Part shown: piece after piece, positions 1-11,368 of the stretch
How the letters are laid out: each line of letters opens with the position of its first letter
How positions within the stretch are numbered: position 1 is the first letter of the stretch
Assembly (NCBI GenBank): GCA_913061145.1
Contig: CAJXUQ010000014.1
Location: 29,237-93,236 of the forward strand
DNA length: 64,000 nt
Direction: 5' to 3'
Source of the DNA: an uncultured Haliea sp.
GTDB taxonomy: Bacteria > Pseudomonadota > Gammaproteobacteria > Pseudomonadales > Halieaceae
Notes under the pieces: generated by a model
The model's database searches: none
Seen by the model: the letters and a program-made list of their open reading frames with translations, nothing else
What the model was told of the DNA's origin: nothing
Program-made: the position numbers and the translations under genes

Positions 1-261
1 GAAGAGCATCATCAGGGCCACCGAGGTAATCGGCTTGCTCATGGAATAGATGCGGAAGATGGTGTCCTCGCGCATCGGCGTGTCGCGCTCGAGATCGCTG
101 AGCCCCGCCACATCCAGCAGCCCCACGCGACCGTAGCGGGCAACCAGCGTAATGCTGCCGGGCAGCTTGCCGGGCTCGATGTAGCGCCCGCGCAGATGCT
201 CTCCAATGCGCGCCAGCTGTGCGGCGTTGAGGCCCAGAGTCTCGGGGTTTACCTGTTCCAT
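1..261 (-). CDS. Serine hydrolase, beta-lactamase family (N-terminal part)
   Basis: The first 87 codons of a gene that runs off the left edge, read from an ATG at 261. The translation holds the pattern YSMSKPIT, the SxxK nucleophile motif of class C beta-lactamase/esterase-like serine hydrolases, about 79-82 residues from the start. The preceding stretch ([17 protein letters not shown]) is the usual strand-turn-strand lead-in of this fold. No signal peptide is visible, so a cytoplasmic esterase or hydrolase is more likely than a true beta-lactamase. The YxN and C-terminal motifs lie outside the window, so activity cannot be judged. It is divergent from gcvP, with 148 bases between the starts. 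Confidence 0.8.
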   Translation of the reverse strand, partial: MEQVNPETLGLNAAQLARIGEHLRGRYIEPGKLPGSITLVARYGRVGLLDVAGLSDLERDTPMREDTIFRIYSMSKPITSVALMMLF

Positions 262-409
262 ACAGTCTCCTGATCGCGTGGCAGATAACGGTGCCCGGCA
301 GTGTGCCAGACTGGTCACAAGGGGTACAGAATATTGCCGCTCGGGTGCCCGGCTGCTACCATTCGCGCCTTCCTTCACACCCTGCTGCCACGCCCGCCCC
401 GGAGCCGCC

Positions 410-3301
410 ATGACCCGTCCTTCGCTGTCTGAACTGGAACATTCCCAGGAGTTTCTGGGACGCCACATCGGGCCCACGCCGGCGCAGCAGGCAGAGATGG
501 CACGAACACTTGGCTTCGACAGCCTCGAGGCCCTGATTGACGCCACGGTGCCGGCGCGTATTCTCAACCAGGCCCCCATGGACCTTGCCGCACCGCAGAC
601 GGAGCAGGCAGTGCTGGCACGGTTGCGCGCCATTGCCGGCAAGAACCGTGTGCTGAAGTCCTACATCGGCACGGGCTATCACGACACCTACACACCGGCC
701 GTCATCCAGCGCAACGTGCTGGAGAACCCGGGCTGGTATACCGCCTACACCCCTTACCAGCCTGAAATTTCCCAGGGGCGCCTGGAAGCGCTGCTCACCT
801 TCCAGCAGGCCATCATGGACCTCACCGGCATGGAGCTGGCGAATGCGTCGATGCTGGACGAGGGCACCGCCGCCGCAGAGGCCATGACCCTGCTGCAGCG
901 GGTGAACAAGAAAAACCGCAGCAGCACGTTTATTGTCGCCGAGGACTGCCATCCCCAGACCATCGCCGTGGTCCGCACCCGTGCAGAGGCTCTGGATATC
1001 AACGTGGTGGTCGGCGACCCCGCGCAGCTCGCCGGCAGCACCGAGGCCTTTGGCCTGCTGCTGCAATACCCCGGCACCTACGGTCATGTGCGCGACCTGG
1101 AGCCCCTCATCGCCAGGGCGCACGACGCCGGCACGCTGGTCACCGTGGCCGCGGACCTGATGTCCCTGTTGCTGTTGAAGTCACCCGGCGCACAGGGCGC
1201 CGATGTGGTGGTGGGCAATTCCCAGCGCTTTGGCGTGCCGATGGGTTTCGGCGGGCCACACGCCGCCTTTTTCGCCACCCGGGATGCCTTCAAACGGTCT
1301 ACACCCGGACGCATCATCGGCGTCTCCATCGATCGCCACGGCAACGAGGCGCTGCGCATGGCCATGCAAACCCGCGAGCAGCACATCCGCCGGGAGAAGG
1401 CCACCAGTAACATCTGCACCGCCCAGGCGCTGCTGTCCATCATGGCGGCGTTTTACGCCATGTACCACGGCCCGGTGGGTCTGCGGCGCATCGCCGAGCG
1501 CATCCACTACCTCACCGGTGTGCTGGCCAGCGGCCTGCAGGCAGCGGGACTGCCGGCAGACAACGACGCCTATTTCGACACGCTGACCATCAGCGTGGGG
1601 GACCGGCAGCAGGCCATCCTGCAGCGGGCTCTGGACGCCGGCATGAACCTGCGGATTATCGGCACGCACACGCTGGGCATAGCGCTGGATGAAACCACCA
1701 CGGCCGAGGACGTGGACCGTTTGCTCGCGGTCATGACGGGCAAAGAGCCCGCCAACCCCTGCCGCGAGCAACCCGCCCCCGCCTCAGGCATTCCCCAGCC
1801 ATTGCAACGCGCGGTGGATTACCTGCAGCACCCTCTGTTCAACGACTACCACTCCGAGACCGAAATGCTGCGCTACATGCGCCGCCTGGAATCCCGCGAT
1901 ATCGCCCTCAACCAGGCGATGATTCCGCTGGGCAGCTGCACCATGAAGCTCAACGCCACCACGGAGATGTTGCCGGTGACCTGGCAGGAGTTCGCCGGCA
2001 TCCACCCGTTTGCCCCCGCCGACCAGACCGAAGGCTATCGGGAGCTGCTCGCGGAGCTGGAGCACATGCTGAAAGAGTGCACCGGTTACGATGCCATTTC
2101 ACTGCAGCCCAACGCGGGTTCGCAGGGCGAGTACGCCGGGCTGCTGGCGATTCGCCGCTACCATGAGAGCCGCGGCGACGACCAGCGCGACGTGTGCCTG
2201 ATCCCCTCCTCGGCCCACGGCACCAACCCCGCCAGTGCCGCGCTGGCCGGGATGCGCGTGGTCATTGTGGAGTGCGATGCCGATGGCAACGTCGACCTAG
2301 ACGACCTCAGCGCCCGCGCCGAGCAGTACAGCAATGAACTCGCGGCCATCATGATCACCTACCCCTCCACCCACGGCGTGTTTGAAGAGACCGTGGTCGA
2401 TGTCTGCGACATCGTGCACCGTCACGGTGGCCAGGTGTATGTGGACGGCGCCAACCTCAACGCCCTGGTGGGCCTCGCCTCTCCCGGCAAGTTCGGCGCC
2501 GACGTGTCGCACCTGAACCTGCACAAGACCTTCTGCATTCCCCACGGCGGCGGCGGCCCCGGCATGGGGCCGATCGGGGTGGGCGCGCACCTGCAGCCCT
2601 TCCTGCCGTCGCACCCGGTGGTGCCGGCACCCGGGCTGCCGGAAAGCAACGACGTGGTGTCCGCAGCGCCCTGGGGCAGCGCCTCCATCCTGCCGATCAG
2701 CTGGGCCTACATTGCGCTCATGGGCGCCGAGGGCCTGACCCAGGCCACCCGCGTGGCCATTTTGAGTGCGAACTACATTGCGCACCGCCTGAAAGATCAC
2801 TACCCCGTGCTCTACACAGGCCGCAACGGTACCGTGGCACACGAGTGCATCGTGGACATTCGTCCGCTGAAGGAAGCCAGCGGCATTTCCGAAGAGGATA
2901 TCGCCAAGCGTCTGGTGGACTTCGGCTTTCACGCGCCCACGATGTCATTCCCGGTCGCAGGCACTTTGATGATCGAGCCGACTGAATCCGAGTCTCTGGC
3001 GGAGCTGGACCGCTTCTGCGACGCCATGATCGCCATCCGCGAAGAAATCCGCGCGGTGGAAGAAGGCCGCCTGGACGCCGAGGACAACCCCTTGCGCAAC
3101 GCCCCGCACACCCTGCTGGATGTCACCGCCGAGCACTGGGACCACGCCTACACCCGGGAACAGGCTGCCTACCCCCTGCCCTCACTGCGCCAGCGCAAAT
3201 ACTGGCCGCCGGTAAACCGGGTAGACAACGTGTACGGAGACCGCAATCTGGTGTGCTCCTGCCCGAGCATTGATGCGTATCGGGAGCCGGTGGGGGTCTA
3301 G
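410..3301 (+). CDS. gcvP: Glycine dehydrogenase (decarboxylating), P-protein
   Basis: A 963-residue single-chain P-protein of the glycine cleavage system. It decarboxylates glycine with PLP and passes the aminomethyl group to the lipoyl arm of GcvH. The motif [18 protein letters not shown] carries the PLP lysine at residue 706, the same position as in E. coli GcvP. The Gly-rich loop and C-terminal domain are intact and the length is normal for the fused alpha-beta form. The reading frame is open further upstream, but the ATG at 410 ([12 protein letters not shown]) matches the family N-terminus. gcvT and gcvH are not adjacent, so this copy is apparently monocistronic, unlike the E. coli gcvTHP operon. 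Confidence 0.97.
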   Translation: MTRPSLSELEHSQEFLGRHIGPTPAQQAEMARTLGFDSLEALIDATVPARILNQAPMDLAAPQTEQAVLARLRAIAGKNRVLKSYIGTGYHDTYTPAVIQRNVLENPGWYTAYTPYQPEISQGRLEALLTFQQAIMDLTGMELANASMLDEGTAAAEAMTLLQRVNKKNRSSTFIVAEDCHPQTIAVVRTRAEALDINVVVGDPAQLAGSTEAFGLLLQYPGTYGHVRDLEPLIARAHDAGTLVTVAADLMSLLLLKSPGAQGADVVVGNSQRFGVPMGFGGPHAAFFATRDAFKRSTPGRIIGVSIDRHGNEALRMAMQTREQHIRREKATSNICTAQALLSIMAAFYAMYHGPVGLRRIAERIHYLTGVLASGLQAAGLPADNDAYFDTLTISVGDRQQAILQRALDAGMNLRIIGTHTLGIALDETTTAEDVDRLLAVMTGKEPANPCREQPAPASGIPQPLQRAVDYLQHPLFNDYHSETEMLRYMRRLESRDIALNQAMIPLGSCTMKLNATTEMLPVTWQEFAGIHPFAPADQTEGYRELLAELEHMLKECTGYDAISLQPNAGSQGEYAGLLAIRRYHESRGDDQRDVCLIPSSAHGTNPASAALAGMRVVIVECDADGNVDLDDLSARAEQYSNELAAIMITYPSTHGVFEETVVDVCDIVHRHGGQVYVDGANLNALVGLASPGKFGADVSHLNLHKTFCIPHGGGGPGMGPIGVGAHLQPFLPSHPVVPAPGLPESNDVVSAAPWGSASILPISWAYIALMGAEGLTQATRVAILSANYIAHRLKDHYPVLYTGRNGTVAHECIVDIRPLKEASGISEEDIAKRLVDFGFHAPTMSFPVAGTLMIEPTESESLAELDRFCDAMIAIREEIRAVEEGRLDAEDNPLRNAPHTLLDVTAEHWDHAYTREQAAYPLPSLRQRKYWPPVNRVDNVYGDRNLVCSCPSIDAYREPVGV

Positions 3302-3387
3302 AGAAGCGGGTATATTGAGCGAGCCGACCCGAGTATTCCTACTTTGCGGCGCCCTCTAACGGCGCGAATTGGGGTGCTTGGGTCAAC

Positions 3388-3987
3388 TCATGCGGGCTTT
3401 ATCCATGCTTGCCCTGAGAGGTTGATCTCGATTGTTGATAACCAAAGAACGATGAGGATGTTAAATATCACCGTCACCCAGAATGTCACTCTGAATGACG
3501 ACTTTTTGGACTTGTGTCGAAAAAGTCTCTGAGCGAGAACAGCTCCCGGCCACCCTCCCAGAAAGGCCAGACAGTGCAAGGTATGCTCAGATGTCCTCCA
3601 CCTGCCGCTGCGAGCCGCTGATTTATCCAGCCCATACACGGCAAATGTCAGAGCACTCACGAACACGTATGCGAGCAGGAAAACCGGGGCTAGCATTGTC
3701 GCCGCCGCAATGAAGAACGCCCCGACTGCCAGCAGCGGAAAAGTGACACTGCGACTGTTCTTGCGGTTACGCCGCTTCGCACCAGGGAGCAAGACGTGCG
3801 CGGCTCGAGAACGACCTTGCCTGTCTACACCTGCCTCATACGTAACGATCTGGCCTACCTCGGGACGGCGACTGCTCTGGCCACATGCAGAAATATGCAA
3901 GAAGACATCTTTCTCGCCCGTCATCGGCTCAATGAATCCAAAACCCTTCTCGTCATTCCATGACCGAATCTTTCCCTTTTGACGCAT
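3388..3987 (-). CDS. Cold-shock domain / DUF1294 membrane protein
   Basis: A 199-residue fusion. Residues 1-68 are a cold-shock domain with RNP1-like KGFGFIEP (about 14-21) and RNP2-like DVFLHIS (about 27-33), which should bind single-stranded nucleic acid. A basic linker (GAKRRNRKNSRS) leads to a DUF1294 membrane part with hydrophobic segments at about 78-110 and 165-185 around the motif VYGLDKSAARSGRWRTSE. This CSD-DUF1294 architecture is widespread in proteobacteria, but its role is unknown. Base composition around it (3.3-4.1 kb) is lower in GC than the flanks. About 150 non-coding bases separate its start from the next gene upstream (4142), and I see no clear promoter there. Confidence 0.88.
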   Translation of the reverse strand: MRQKGKIRSWNDEKGFGFIEPMTGEKDVFLHISACGQSSRRPEVGQIVTYEAGVDRQGRSRAAHVLLPGAKRRNRKNSRSVTFPLLAVGAFFIAAATMLAPVFLLAYVFVSALTFAVYGLDKSAARSGRWRTSEHTLHCLAFLGGWPGAVLAQRLFRHKSKKSSFRVTFWVTVIFNILIVLWLSTIEINLSGQAWIKPA

Positions 3988-4141
3988 TAATTTTCTTCTT
4001 GGTGGTTGTTTATCGAAGTGGATGGCACATCTGCGGTAACGGTCAAATGTATCAGCGCCCTATTCACTGCGGCAAACTTCCGCAAACGTTGCCCTGCAAT
4101 GCATCTGTTTGCCATTACTGGTATGTTGCCACCCGCTTCCC

Positions 4142-4735
4142 TCAAACCCATAGGAAAACTGCAATCACCAGAACCACAGCGGCCACAGAAACCCAGCGCG
4201 CATGCCGGCGGAATAGCGTCTCCGCCTGATCACCTGCCCAGTAAACCAGCAGAGCGAGTCCGAAGTAGCGCAGGCCGCGGGCCAGCGCAGAGGCCAGCAT
4301 AAACAGCGCGAAGGAATAACCGGTGGCACCCGCGACCAGCATCGCCATCTGGAAAGGTACCGGCGTCACGCCTACGCTCAGCACAAACCAGAAACCGTGG
4401 TCGGCCATCGCCATACGTGCACGCTCGAACTGATCCGGTTTGGCGAACCACTCAAGCAGCTGATCACCGAGAGCGTCGAAGAACCACAAGCCGACGCCAT
4501 ACCCGACACTGGCGCCCAGCAAACAGCCGATCAGGGACAGCAGGGCAAGCAGAAACAACTGATGTCGCCTGGCCTGCATCAAGGGAATCAGCAGCGCCTC
4601 CAGGGGAATCGGCACAACTGTGGACTCCAGAAACGAGGCCAGCGTCAGCCCCCAGAGCGCGTGCCGGGACTGAACCAGACGCTGACCGAAGCGGCGCAGT
4701 CGGGAACCGTCAACCTGGCCTCGCTCATCGCTCAC
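4142..4735 (-). CDS. VTT-domain (YqaA/DedA-like) inner membrane protein
   Basis: A 197-residue membrane protein with the SNARE-associated/VTT pattern. The entry helix LASFLESTVVPIPLEALLIP resembles YqaA. A long central loop follows, then a helix with FVLSVGVTPVPFQMAML and a hydrophobic C-terminus. The family is implicated in lipid or small-molecule translocation, but the substrate here is unknown. I place the start at the GTG at 4735, whose last two bases overlap the TGA of the upstream DUF454 gene (GTGA overlap), which implies translational coupling. The frame is open further upstream but reads through the neighbour's codons there. Confidence 0.8.
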   Translation of the reverse strand: MSDERGQVDGSRLRRFGQRLVQSRHALWGLTLASFLESTVVPIPLEALLIPLMQARRHQLFLLALLSLIGCLLGASVGYGVGLWFFDALGDQLLEWFAKPDQFERARMAMADHGFWFVLSVGVTPVPFQMAMLVAGATGYSFALFMLASALARGLRYFGLALLVYWAGDQAETLFRRHARWVSVAAVVLVIAVFLWV

Positions 4736-5088
4736 GGCTCCGGGCGCCACCAGAGCCAGGTGAGCACCACCACAAAGACCGTAGTGATGATAGCGGCAAA
4801 CATGACCGGCGCTCCGGATAGCCACAGCAAGGTGGTGCTACCGCCCAGCATCAGCGTTGCCAGCCATTTTGCGCGTCGGGAGACGGCACCGTTGTCCTGC
4901 CAGGCAATGATGTGCGGCCCGTAGTCGGGGTGGTTGAGCAGCCAGTCATTGAGTTCCGGCCAGCCGCGGGACGCGGCCCAGGTGGCGACCAGCAGGAAGG
5001 GCACTGTGGGCATGATGGGCAAGAGGATACCCACCGCCGCCAGCAGCAGTGCGACAACCGCTATAAAGCGCCAGAAGAAGCTGTGCAT
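4732..5088 (-). CDS. DUF454 (YbaN-like) inner membrane protein
   Basis: A 118-residue protein with the DUF454 signature: an N-terminal helix ending VGILLPIMPTVPFLLVATWA, a central hydrophilic block with WLLNHPDYGP and a RRAKW turn, and a C-terminal hydrophobic pair. E. coli YbaN is the best-known member and has no firm function. I chose the ATG at 5088. Extending to the TTG at 5118 would overlap the preceding oxidoreductase gene and adds no family sequence. It sits between the luciferase-like gene and the VTT gene, all on the minus strand with minimal spacing, so the three probably form one transcript. Confidence 0.82.
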   Translation of the reverse strand: MHSFFWRFIAVVALLLAAVGILLPIMPTVPFLLVATWAASRGWPELNDWLLNHPDYGPHIIAWQDNGAVSRRAKWLATLMLGGSTTLLWLSGAPVMFAAIITTVFVVVLTWLWWRPEP

Positions 5089-5110
5089 TGCGCGCGCCCG
5101 GGTGGAAAGA

Positions 5111-6094
<984 letters not shown>

Positions 6095-6228
6095 CGGCGG
6101 AGTATAGCGGGATGTATCACCCCGCGTCATTCTGCCGCGGCAATTCGCCAGCGCATGCGTTTGCCTCCTGGCATCGCCCCGTTGCGTGTCGCCCCCTCAG
6201 CCGCCCGTTTCCGGAAAAGGTCCCTGCC

Positions 6229-7125
6229 ATGACGATCAGCCCCGCACTGCAAGCCATCATCGATGCCATACCAACGGACTTCGCTGATCCTGCCGCAGAC
6301 TATCGGGCCGTGCGCGCGATGTTTGCGCCGTTCCATGGCCGTCCGGTCAGCGCTGACCTGAAGATTACGCTGCGCCACTACGGCGGCGTTCGTTGCGGTG
6401 ACTATGTCCTCCAGGGCCACCCCAGTGACCGCATCGCCTTCCACTGCCATGGCGGTGCTTTCGTGTCCACACCGCTGGATGAATACCATTTTTATGCGGA
6501 AATCATCGCGCGGCAGATCGATTGCCGGGTGATCATGCCCGACTATCGCCTTGCGCCGGAACACCCCTACCCCGCCGCGCACGACGACTGTTTCAATGCC
6601 TATTGTGGACTGCTCGATACCGGCGTCAGCCCTGGCAATATTGTGCTGATTGGTGAATCCTGCGGCGGCAGCCTCGCACTCGGGCTGTTGCTGCGGCTGC
6701 GCGACGCGGGCCTGCCCATGCCGGCCTGCTGCATATCGCTGACCGGCTGGTTCGACCTGTCAGTTGCCGAGTCTCCGACCCGCGGGCGGGACCCCTTCCT
6801 TACACCCGAGTGGGTGCGCAACCGGGGCCGGGACTATGTCGCCGGTCAACTCGCGCTGGATGACCCCCGCGTGTCCCCGGCCTTCGCCGCGGTGCACGGC
6901 CTGCCGCCACTGTATCTGCAGGTTGGCGAGTATGACACCGTGCGTGAGGGCGCGCTGCTGCTCGCCGCAAACGCCCTGCGCAGCGGTGTGGAGGTCACGA
7001 TGGAGGGCTGGCCCGGAATGATCCAGGGCTGGCATGGCCTGGTGAACGAGAGGGTGCCGGAGGCGGTTGCCGCGTGGGGACGGATTCGAGACTACCTCGC
7101 CCGACAACAGGTTTCGGCAGGCTAA
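6229..7125 (+). CDS. Alpha/beta hydrolase, hormone-sensitive-lipase family
   Basis: A 298-residue esterase/lipase-like protein. The oxyanion motif HGG is at residues 74-76, followed by PDYRLAPEHPYPAA, a hallmark of the HSL family. The nucleophile elbow GESCGG places the serine at residue 144. The acid residue probably lies in GEYDTVRE, and H269 in GWHGL completes the triad. The ATG at 6229 is preferred over an in-frame upstream start, which would overlap the divergent oxidoreductase. No signal peptide is visible, so it is cytoplasmic. The substrate is not predictable, but short-chain acyl esters are typical of the family. Confidence 0.9.
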   Translation: MTISPALQAIIDAIPTDFADPAADYRAVRAMFAPFHGRPVSADLKITLRHYGGVRCGDYVLQGHPSDRIAFHCHGGAFVSTPLDEYHFYAEIIARQIDCRVIMPDYRLAPEHPYPAAHDDCFNAYCGLLDTGVSPGNIVLIGESCGGSLALGLLLRLRDAGLPMPACCISLTGWFDLSVAESPTRGRDPFLTPEWVRNRGRDYVAGQLALDDPRVSPAFAAVHGLPPLYLQVGEYDTVREGALLLAANALRSGVEVTMEGWPGMIQGWHGLVNERVPEAVAAWGRIRDYLARQQVSAG

Positions 7126-7158
7126 TGGCGAAGGCCGGCGACTTTCTCCCAAGTCAGG

Positions 7159-9075
7159 TTAACCGCCATACTGCCAGGTGAGAGCCAGACGCAGCATACG
7201 ACCCGGTGCCGGGAAACCCACTGCTGTCTCGTAATTCGCATCCAGCAGATTGTCGACCGCCAGCTCGGCGTTAAACACAGGCGCGGGTTGCCAACTCAAG
7301 CGCCAATCGAGCCGGTGATAATCATCGAGAACACTGACAACCGATTGCCCTGTGTGCAAAGAAGACGCTGGCACCGCACCATTCCACGCATAGTCGAAGC
7401 CAAGTCTCCACTGTGGCGTGAGTTGCCAGTCTAACCACGCCCCCGCCTTCCACTCTGGGCGCCCCAACAACATCACGTCCTCGCCCACTACCTCAATATC
7501 CGTATACGTGGCATGCATTTTCGCGGTAAGAGCATCAGCGGGTCGCCAGTGGACAAGCCACTCTACGCCTTTGCTCTCCACCCGTCGGCGATTCACGTTC
7601 GTGAATGTCTCAGGATCGAAATCGATAAGATCATCGTACGCATTAAAAAAGGCGGAGGTTGTGATTTCAACGGACTGCAGGGCTTGCCACTCGATTCCCG
7701 CGTCCCACGCGCTGACAGTTTCCGGAAGCAGTTCCGGATTCCCAACCAGTCCATGCCCCAGCGCAAAGTAACTGGGCAACTTGAACCCCTCTCCCCAGTT
7801 CGTCAGTAGCGTAACCGAGGAGGATAGGGCAAAGCGGGCGCCTAGCCTTACTGTCGTTTCGTCGTCAAAACTATCGGGGGAATCGTAGCGCACACTGGAT
7901 TGTAATAGCAGTGCCTCCAGAGGTTGCGCTCGAAGCTCAAGAAAGGCCCCTGTCGTCTTGCGCGCAAGACGGTAGTCAGTCGGCAGTTGCACGCCGACAT
8001 CCACATACCCTGCGCTGTTGCCTTGTTCATCGCGATAATCAGCGCCCAGGTTAAGCTGGTAGCTTTGTGCCAGTTTAAGGGTATTCACCCAGCTCAACTG
8101 TTCGCGTTCGAAATCGGTCTCACTGCCGTTCGCCGGTACGCTGCTGTAGGGAAATACGCCCGGGGAGCGGTAGTCTTCAGCCTGAGAAAAATAGCTCCCG
8201 CTCAAACGACTCTGCCACCGCGGGCCAAACTCACTGTCCCAACCCAGCGCCACGGTGCTCTGCCGAAAGTCGCCGGCATCCAGTGCATCGCTCACTGCGA
8301 ACAGGGGGCCACCACTCTGCTCAGGATAGCTGCTGCGCTCGCCCTCAAGATGACGAACTTGCAGGCTGAGCTGATTTTCCTGCGAGGGCTGCCAACGTGC
8401 CCGGACTCCAATATTGTCGATGTCACGCCGACTGCCTTCGATCACCTCGCCACTTTCCCGTGAACTGAGATCGATCGCCACGCCCAGTTGATCCATGGTG
8501 GTGGATGCAGAAAACCCGTAGTCGCGATAGCCCCTCTCGCCCATTTCCATTCGCAGTGTTGCTGGCCTGGATTCCCGCGGGTCGAGGCTTATGATGTTGA
8601 TTACACCTGCCATCGCGTCCGACCCATAGACCGCAGACTGGGGCCCTCGCACAATTTCGATGCGCGCCACGCTGTAGGGATTTATGTTTCGCAAATCATG
8701 ACTACCACCGCGAGAGTTCGTAGGGTCATTCAGCGCTACGCCGTCCAGCAGTATCTGGGTGAAGTTTGCTTCACCACCGCGGATCGAGACGGATGTTAAA
8801 CCGCCACCGCCACCCTGCTCTTCGATGAGTAGGCCGGGTACTGTGCGCAACACATCGCTCAATAGCTGCTTATTGAGACGCTGCAGCTCGTCATAGTCGA
8901 TAACCGTGGTTGATGCTGTCATTTCCGACAACGGCGACGGGCTGAAGCTCCCCGTTACAACCACGGTTTCCAACTGGCCCTCTGCGCTGCTGAAGGCCGC
9001 AAACACGACAAGGACGAGACAGAGCCAGCGGCATTCTTTGCGCCGCGGAGCATGCAATCTAACGCCGACGCCCAT
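7159..9075 (-). CDS. TonB-dependent outer-membrane receptor (BtuB-like)
   Basis: A 638-residue receptor. The N-terminal signal sequence (hydrophobic WLCLVLVVFAAFSSA, about residues 18-32) is followed by a TonB-box-like ETVVVTGSF. A plug domain comes next (SDVLRTVPGLLIEEQ, SIRGGEANFTQILLDGVALND, RIEIVRGPQSAVYGSDAMAGVINI), then a beta barrel ending in an aromatic residue region (LTWQYGG). Size and plug resemble BtuB/vitamin B12 and related catecholate receptors, but the ligand cannot be assigned. I see no convincing cobalamin riboswitch upstream. GC and codon bias are lower than in neighbouring genes, as often seen for exchanged receptor genes. Confidence 0.9.
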   Translation of the reverse strand: MGVGVRLHAPRRKECRWLCLVLVVFAAFSSAEGQLETVVVTGSFSPSPLSEMTASTTVIDYDELQRLNKQLLSDVLRTVPGLLIEEQGGGGGLTSVSIRGGEANFTQILLDGVALNDPTNSRGGSHDLRNINPYSVARIEIVRGPQSAVYGSDAMAGVINIISLDPRESRPATLRMEMGERGYRDYGFSASTTMDQLGVAIDLSSRESGEVIEGSRRDIDNIGVRARWQPSQENQLSLQVRHLEGERSSYPEQSGGPLFAVSDALDAGDFRQSTVALGWDSEFGPRWQSRLSGSYFSQAEDYRSPGVFPYSSVPANGSETDFEREQLSWVNTLKLAQSYQLNLGADYRDEQGNSAGYVDVGVQLPTDYRLARKTTGAFLELRAQPLEALLLQSSVRYDSPDSFDDETTVRLGARFALSSSVTLLTNWGEGFKLPSYFALGHGLVGNPELLPETVSAWDAGIEWQALQSVEITTSAFFNAYDDLIDFDPETFTNVNRRRVESKGVEWLVHWRPADALTAKMHATYTDIEVVGEDVMLLGRPEWKAGAWLDWQLTPQWRLGFDYAWNGAVPASSLHTGQSVVSVLDDYHRLDWRLSWQPAPVFNAELAVDNLLDANYETAVGFPAPGRMLRLALTWQYGG

Positions 9076-9197
9076 GCTGCCACTTCCACCTGCTTGAATC
9101 GGCTGCCAGCGCGGTACATTTTCGAACCCGCGAACCCTTTTTCACCACAATCTGCACCACCAAAAATCTATCCTCAATTGACGCGACCATCGCCGCC

Positions 9198-9235
9198 ATT
9201 GTAGCGAACTGTGCCGACCCGGGGCGACAGTCGCC
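9198..9235 (-). promoter_or_regulatory. Candidate receptor promoter with operator-like inverted repeat
   Basis: On the minus strand TACAAT (9198-9203) can serve as a -10. The -35 position (about 9221-9226) is a poor TTGACA match but lies in the inverted repeat GGCGAC-A-GTCGCC (9223-9235). A weak -35 covered by a palindrome suggests a repressor site for the receptor gene. This is an inference from layout only. Confidence 0.35.
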
Positions 9236-9313
9236 ACGCAAATCGCGAGGATTTACGGTTCCGAGCGAGCATGCGGCTTTAGGTTGGCAATGCTGGTGTT
9301 CTCGACCGACACC

Positions 9314-9342
9314 TCGACAGCAGCCCCCCAAGCCCGTATAGT
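9314..9342 (+). promoter_or_regulatory. Sigma-70 promoter candidate for the ABC-F gene
   Basis: TCGACA (9314-9319), a 17-base spacer and TATAGT (9337-9342), each hexamer matching consensus at five of six positions. The start codon at 9418 is about 70 bases downstream of the predicted transcription start. Confidence 0.6.
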
Positions 9343-9417
9343 GCCGGCCCGCTGTACGCCAGCGCATAGCCGCGCTGGCACATCCATTCCCCCTTGTACG
9401 CGCGCAGGAATACGCTC

Positions 9418-11025
9418 TTGATTACCACCGCGAACATCACCATGCAGTTCGGTGCGAAGCCGCTGTTTGAAAACATTTCCGCCAAGTTTGGTAACGGCCA
9501 CCGCTATGGTCTGATCGGTGCCAACGGCTGCGGCAAATCCACTTTCATGAAGATCCTCAGCGGTGCGCTTGTCCCCACCGCGGGCAACGTATCGATAGAG
9601 CCCGGCTGCTCGGTGGGCATCCTGAACCAGGACCAGTTCGCCTTCGAGCACTACAGTGTGGTCGATGCCGTGATCATGGGTGATGTGGCGTTGTGGAAGG
9701 TGAAGCAGGAACGCGAGCGCATCTACGCCCTGCCGGAAATGAGCGAAGAGGACGGCATGCGTGTGGCGGAGCTGGAAGTACAGTTCGCCGAAATGGACGG
9801 CTATACCGCGGAAAGTCGTGCCGGCGAACTGCTGCTGGAAGCGGGCATTGATGAATCCCTGCATTTCGGGCTGATGAAGCAGGTGGCACCGGGCTGGAAA
9901 CTGCGTGTTTTGCTGGCACAGGCACTGTTTGCCGACCCGGACATCCTGCTGCTGGACGAGCCGACCAACAACCTCGACATCCACAGCATCAACTGGCTGG
10001 CCGGCGTGCTGAACCAGCGCAAGAGCACCATGATCATCATTTCCCACGACCGCCACTTTCTGAATGCGGTGTGCACTCACATGGCGGATATCGATTACGG
10101 CGATTTGCGCATCTACCCCGGCAACTACGAGGCGTTTGTGGCTGCCTCCACCCTGATCCAGGACCAACTGCAGGCCGGTAACGCGAAAAAGTCCGCGGAA
10201 CTGGAAGAGCTGCAGAGCTTTGTGAATCGCTTCTCAGCGAATGCGTCCAAGGCCAAGCAGGCCAGCTCACGCGCCAAGAAGATGGAGAAAATCAAGCTGG
10301 ACGAGATCAAGCCCTCCAGCCGGGTGTCGCCCTACGTCACCTTCAAACAACACAAGAAGCTGCATCGGCAGGCCCTGGTGCTGGAAGGGCTCGCACACGG
10401 CTTTGACAGCACTCCGCTATTCAGCGGTGGACAGATGATTCTGGAAGCGGGAGCGCGCCTCGCCGTCATTGGTGAAAACGGTGCCGGCAAGACCACATTC
10501 CTGCGCTGCCTGCTGCAGGAGATCCAGGCCAACAGCGGCGAGGTAAAGTGGTCGGAAAATGCGGTCGTTGGCTATTGCCCGCAGGACAGCAGCGCCGATT
10601 TCGAGGGAGACCTCACCATCTTCGAATGGATGACCCAATGGCGTATGCCGCGGCACGACGACCTGGCAGTACGCGGTATGCTGGGCCGGCTGCTCTTTAC
10701 CGCCGACGATGCCAACAAAAAGGCCAGCGTGTGCTCGGGGGGCGAGAAAAACCGACTGATGTTCGGCAAGCTGATGATGATGGACAGCAATGTGCTGATC
10801 ATGGATGAGCCGACGAACCACATGGACATGGAATCCATCGAGGCGCTGAACAAGGCGCTGGCCAACTACGACGGCACGCTGATCTTCGTCAGCCATGACC
10901 GGCAGTTCGTCTCCTCACTCGCGACTCGCGTGGTTGAAATCAAAGACCAGTCCCTGATCGACTTCCAGGGAACCTACGATGAGTATCTCTCCGACAGGGC
11001 CAGGGCAGAGGCCAGGGCCGCCTGA
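9418..11025 (+). CDS. ybiT: ABC-F family ATPase, YbiT type
   Basis: A 535-residue cytosolic protein with two ABC cassettes and no membrane segments, as in ribosome-associated ABC-F translation factors. The first cassette has GANGCGKST and [14 protein letters not shown]; its signature is the degenerate APGWKLR. The second has [21 protein letters not shown] and [14 protein letters not shown]. The charged linker (about 240-320) matches the P-site tRNA interaction motif of the family. The start of the protein ([20 protein letters not shown]) aligns with E. coli YbiT. There is no ATG at the right place. I use the TTG at 9418 because AGGAA lies seven bases upstream, rather than the earlier TTG at 9394. 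Confidence 0.93.
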   Translation: MITTANITMQFGAKPLFENISAKFGNGHRYGLIGANGCGKSTFMKILSGALVPTAGNVSIEPGCSVGILNQDQFAFEHYSVVDAVIMGDVALWKVKQERERIYALPEMSEEDGMRVAELEVQFAEMDGYTAESRAGELLLEAGIDESLHFGLMKQVAPGWKLRVLLAQALFADPDILLLDEPTNNLDIHSINWLAGVLNQRKSTMIIISHDRHFLNAVCTHMADIDYGDLRIYPGNYEAFVAASTLIQDQLQAGNAKKSAELEELQSFVNRFSANASKAKQASSRAKKMEKIKLDEIKPSSRVSPYVTFKQHKKLHRQALVLEGLAHGFDSTPLFSGGQMILEAGARLAVIGENGAGKTTFLRCLLQEIQANSGEVKWSENAVVGYCPQDSSADFEGDLTIFEWMTQWRMPRHDDLAVRGMLGRLLFTADDANKKASVCSGGEKNRLMFGKLMMMDSNVLIMDEPTNHMDMESIEALNKALANYDGTLIFVSHDRQFVSSLATRVVEIKDQSLIDFQGTYDEYLSDRARAEARAA

Positions 11026-11072
11026 GCAATGCGGCGAGCCCTTCATTCACAGCACTATCCACAGGCAAATGC

Positions 11073-11285
11073 ATGAGAACCATCGACATCACCCGCGAAC
11101 CGGTTGAGCTGTACAAGATCCTCAAATTCGAGGGACTGGTGGCGACCGGTGGCGAGGCAAAACTGCTGATTGCCGACGGTCAGGTGCGCGTCAACGGCGA
11201 AACCGAAACCCGCCGGCGGCGCAAAATGCTCGGCGGCGATATCATCGAGTTTCGGGGGGAGCGCTTTACCTTGCATCTGGCATAA
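11073..11285 (+). CDS. S4-domain RNA-binding protein, YbcJ-like
   Basis: A 70-residue protein made of a single S4 RNA-binding fold: YKILKFEGLVATGGEAKLLI, then the diagnostic DGQVRVNGETETRRRRKM and a closing strand GDIIEFRGERF. YbcJ-like proteins probably bind rRNA or ribosomal particles. It lies 47 bases downstream of the ABC-F gene on the same strand and may be cotranscribed, which would group two ribosome-associated proteins. Confidence 0.9.
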   Translation: MRTIDITREPVELYKILKFEGLVATGGEAKLLIADGQVRVNGETETRRRRKMLGGDIIEFRGERFTLHLA

Positions 11286-11368
11286 TGGGCCGGGCGCACG
11301 CGGAATACCTTTGCTGAAGGCCAACCCCGGCACCCACCTTCCAGTCCGGCATCACCAGGGAGCAGACC

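Larger units (their letters stand above)
9076..9417. other. Divergent intergenic region between the receptor and the ABC-F gene
   Basis: 342 bases without a convincing gene. It contains a minus-strand promoter candidate with an inverted repeat, a good plus-strand sigma-70 promoter candidate (both listed separately) and a GC hairpin close to the receptor start. The open minus-strand frame here has no protein-like features. Confidence 0.6.

Noticed and set aside
3340..3380. Hairpin GGCGCC...GGCGC after gcvP as a terminator
   Set aside because: Short stem with a seven-base loop and no T run, so it cannot be called with confidence.
9076..9180. Possible cobalamin riboswitch in the receptor leader
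   Set aside because: The minus strand has AAAAAGGG followed by a CGCGG/CCGCG stem, which recalls the riboswitch core, but I find neither the CCCGC-AACTGT segment nor a B12 box. It is too incomplete to call.
9059..9367. 102-codon minus-strand frame upstream of the receptor
   Set aside because: It covers the promoter region, has no ribosome binding site and no protein-like pattern.
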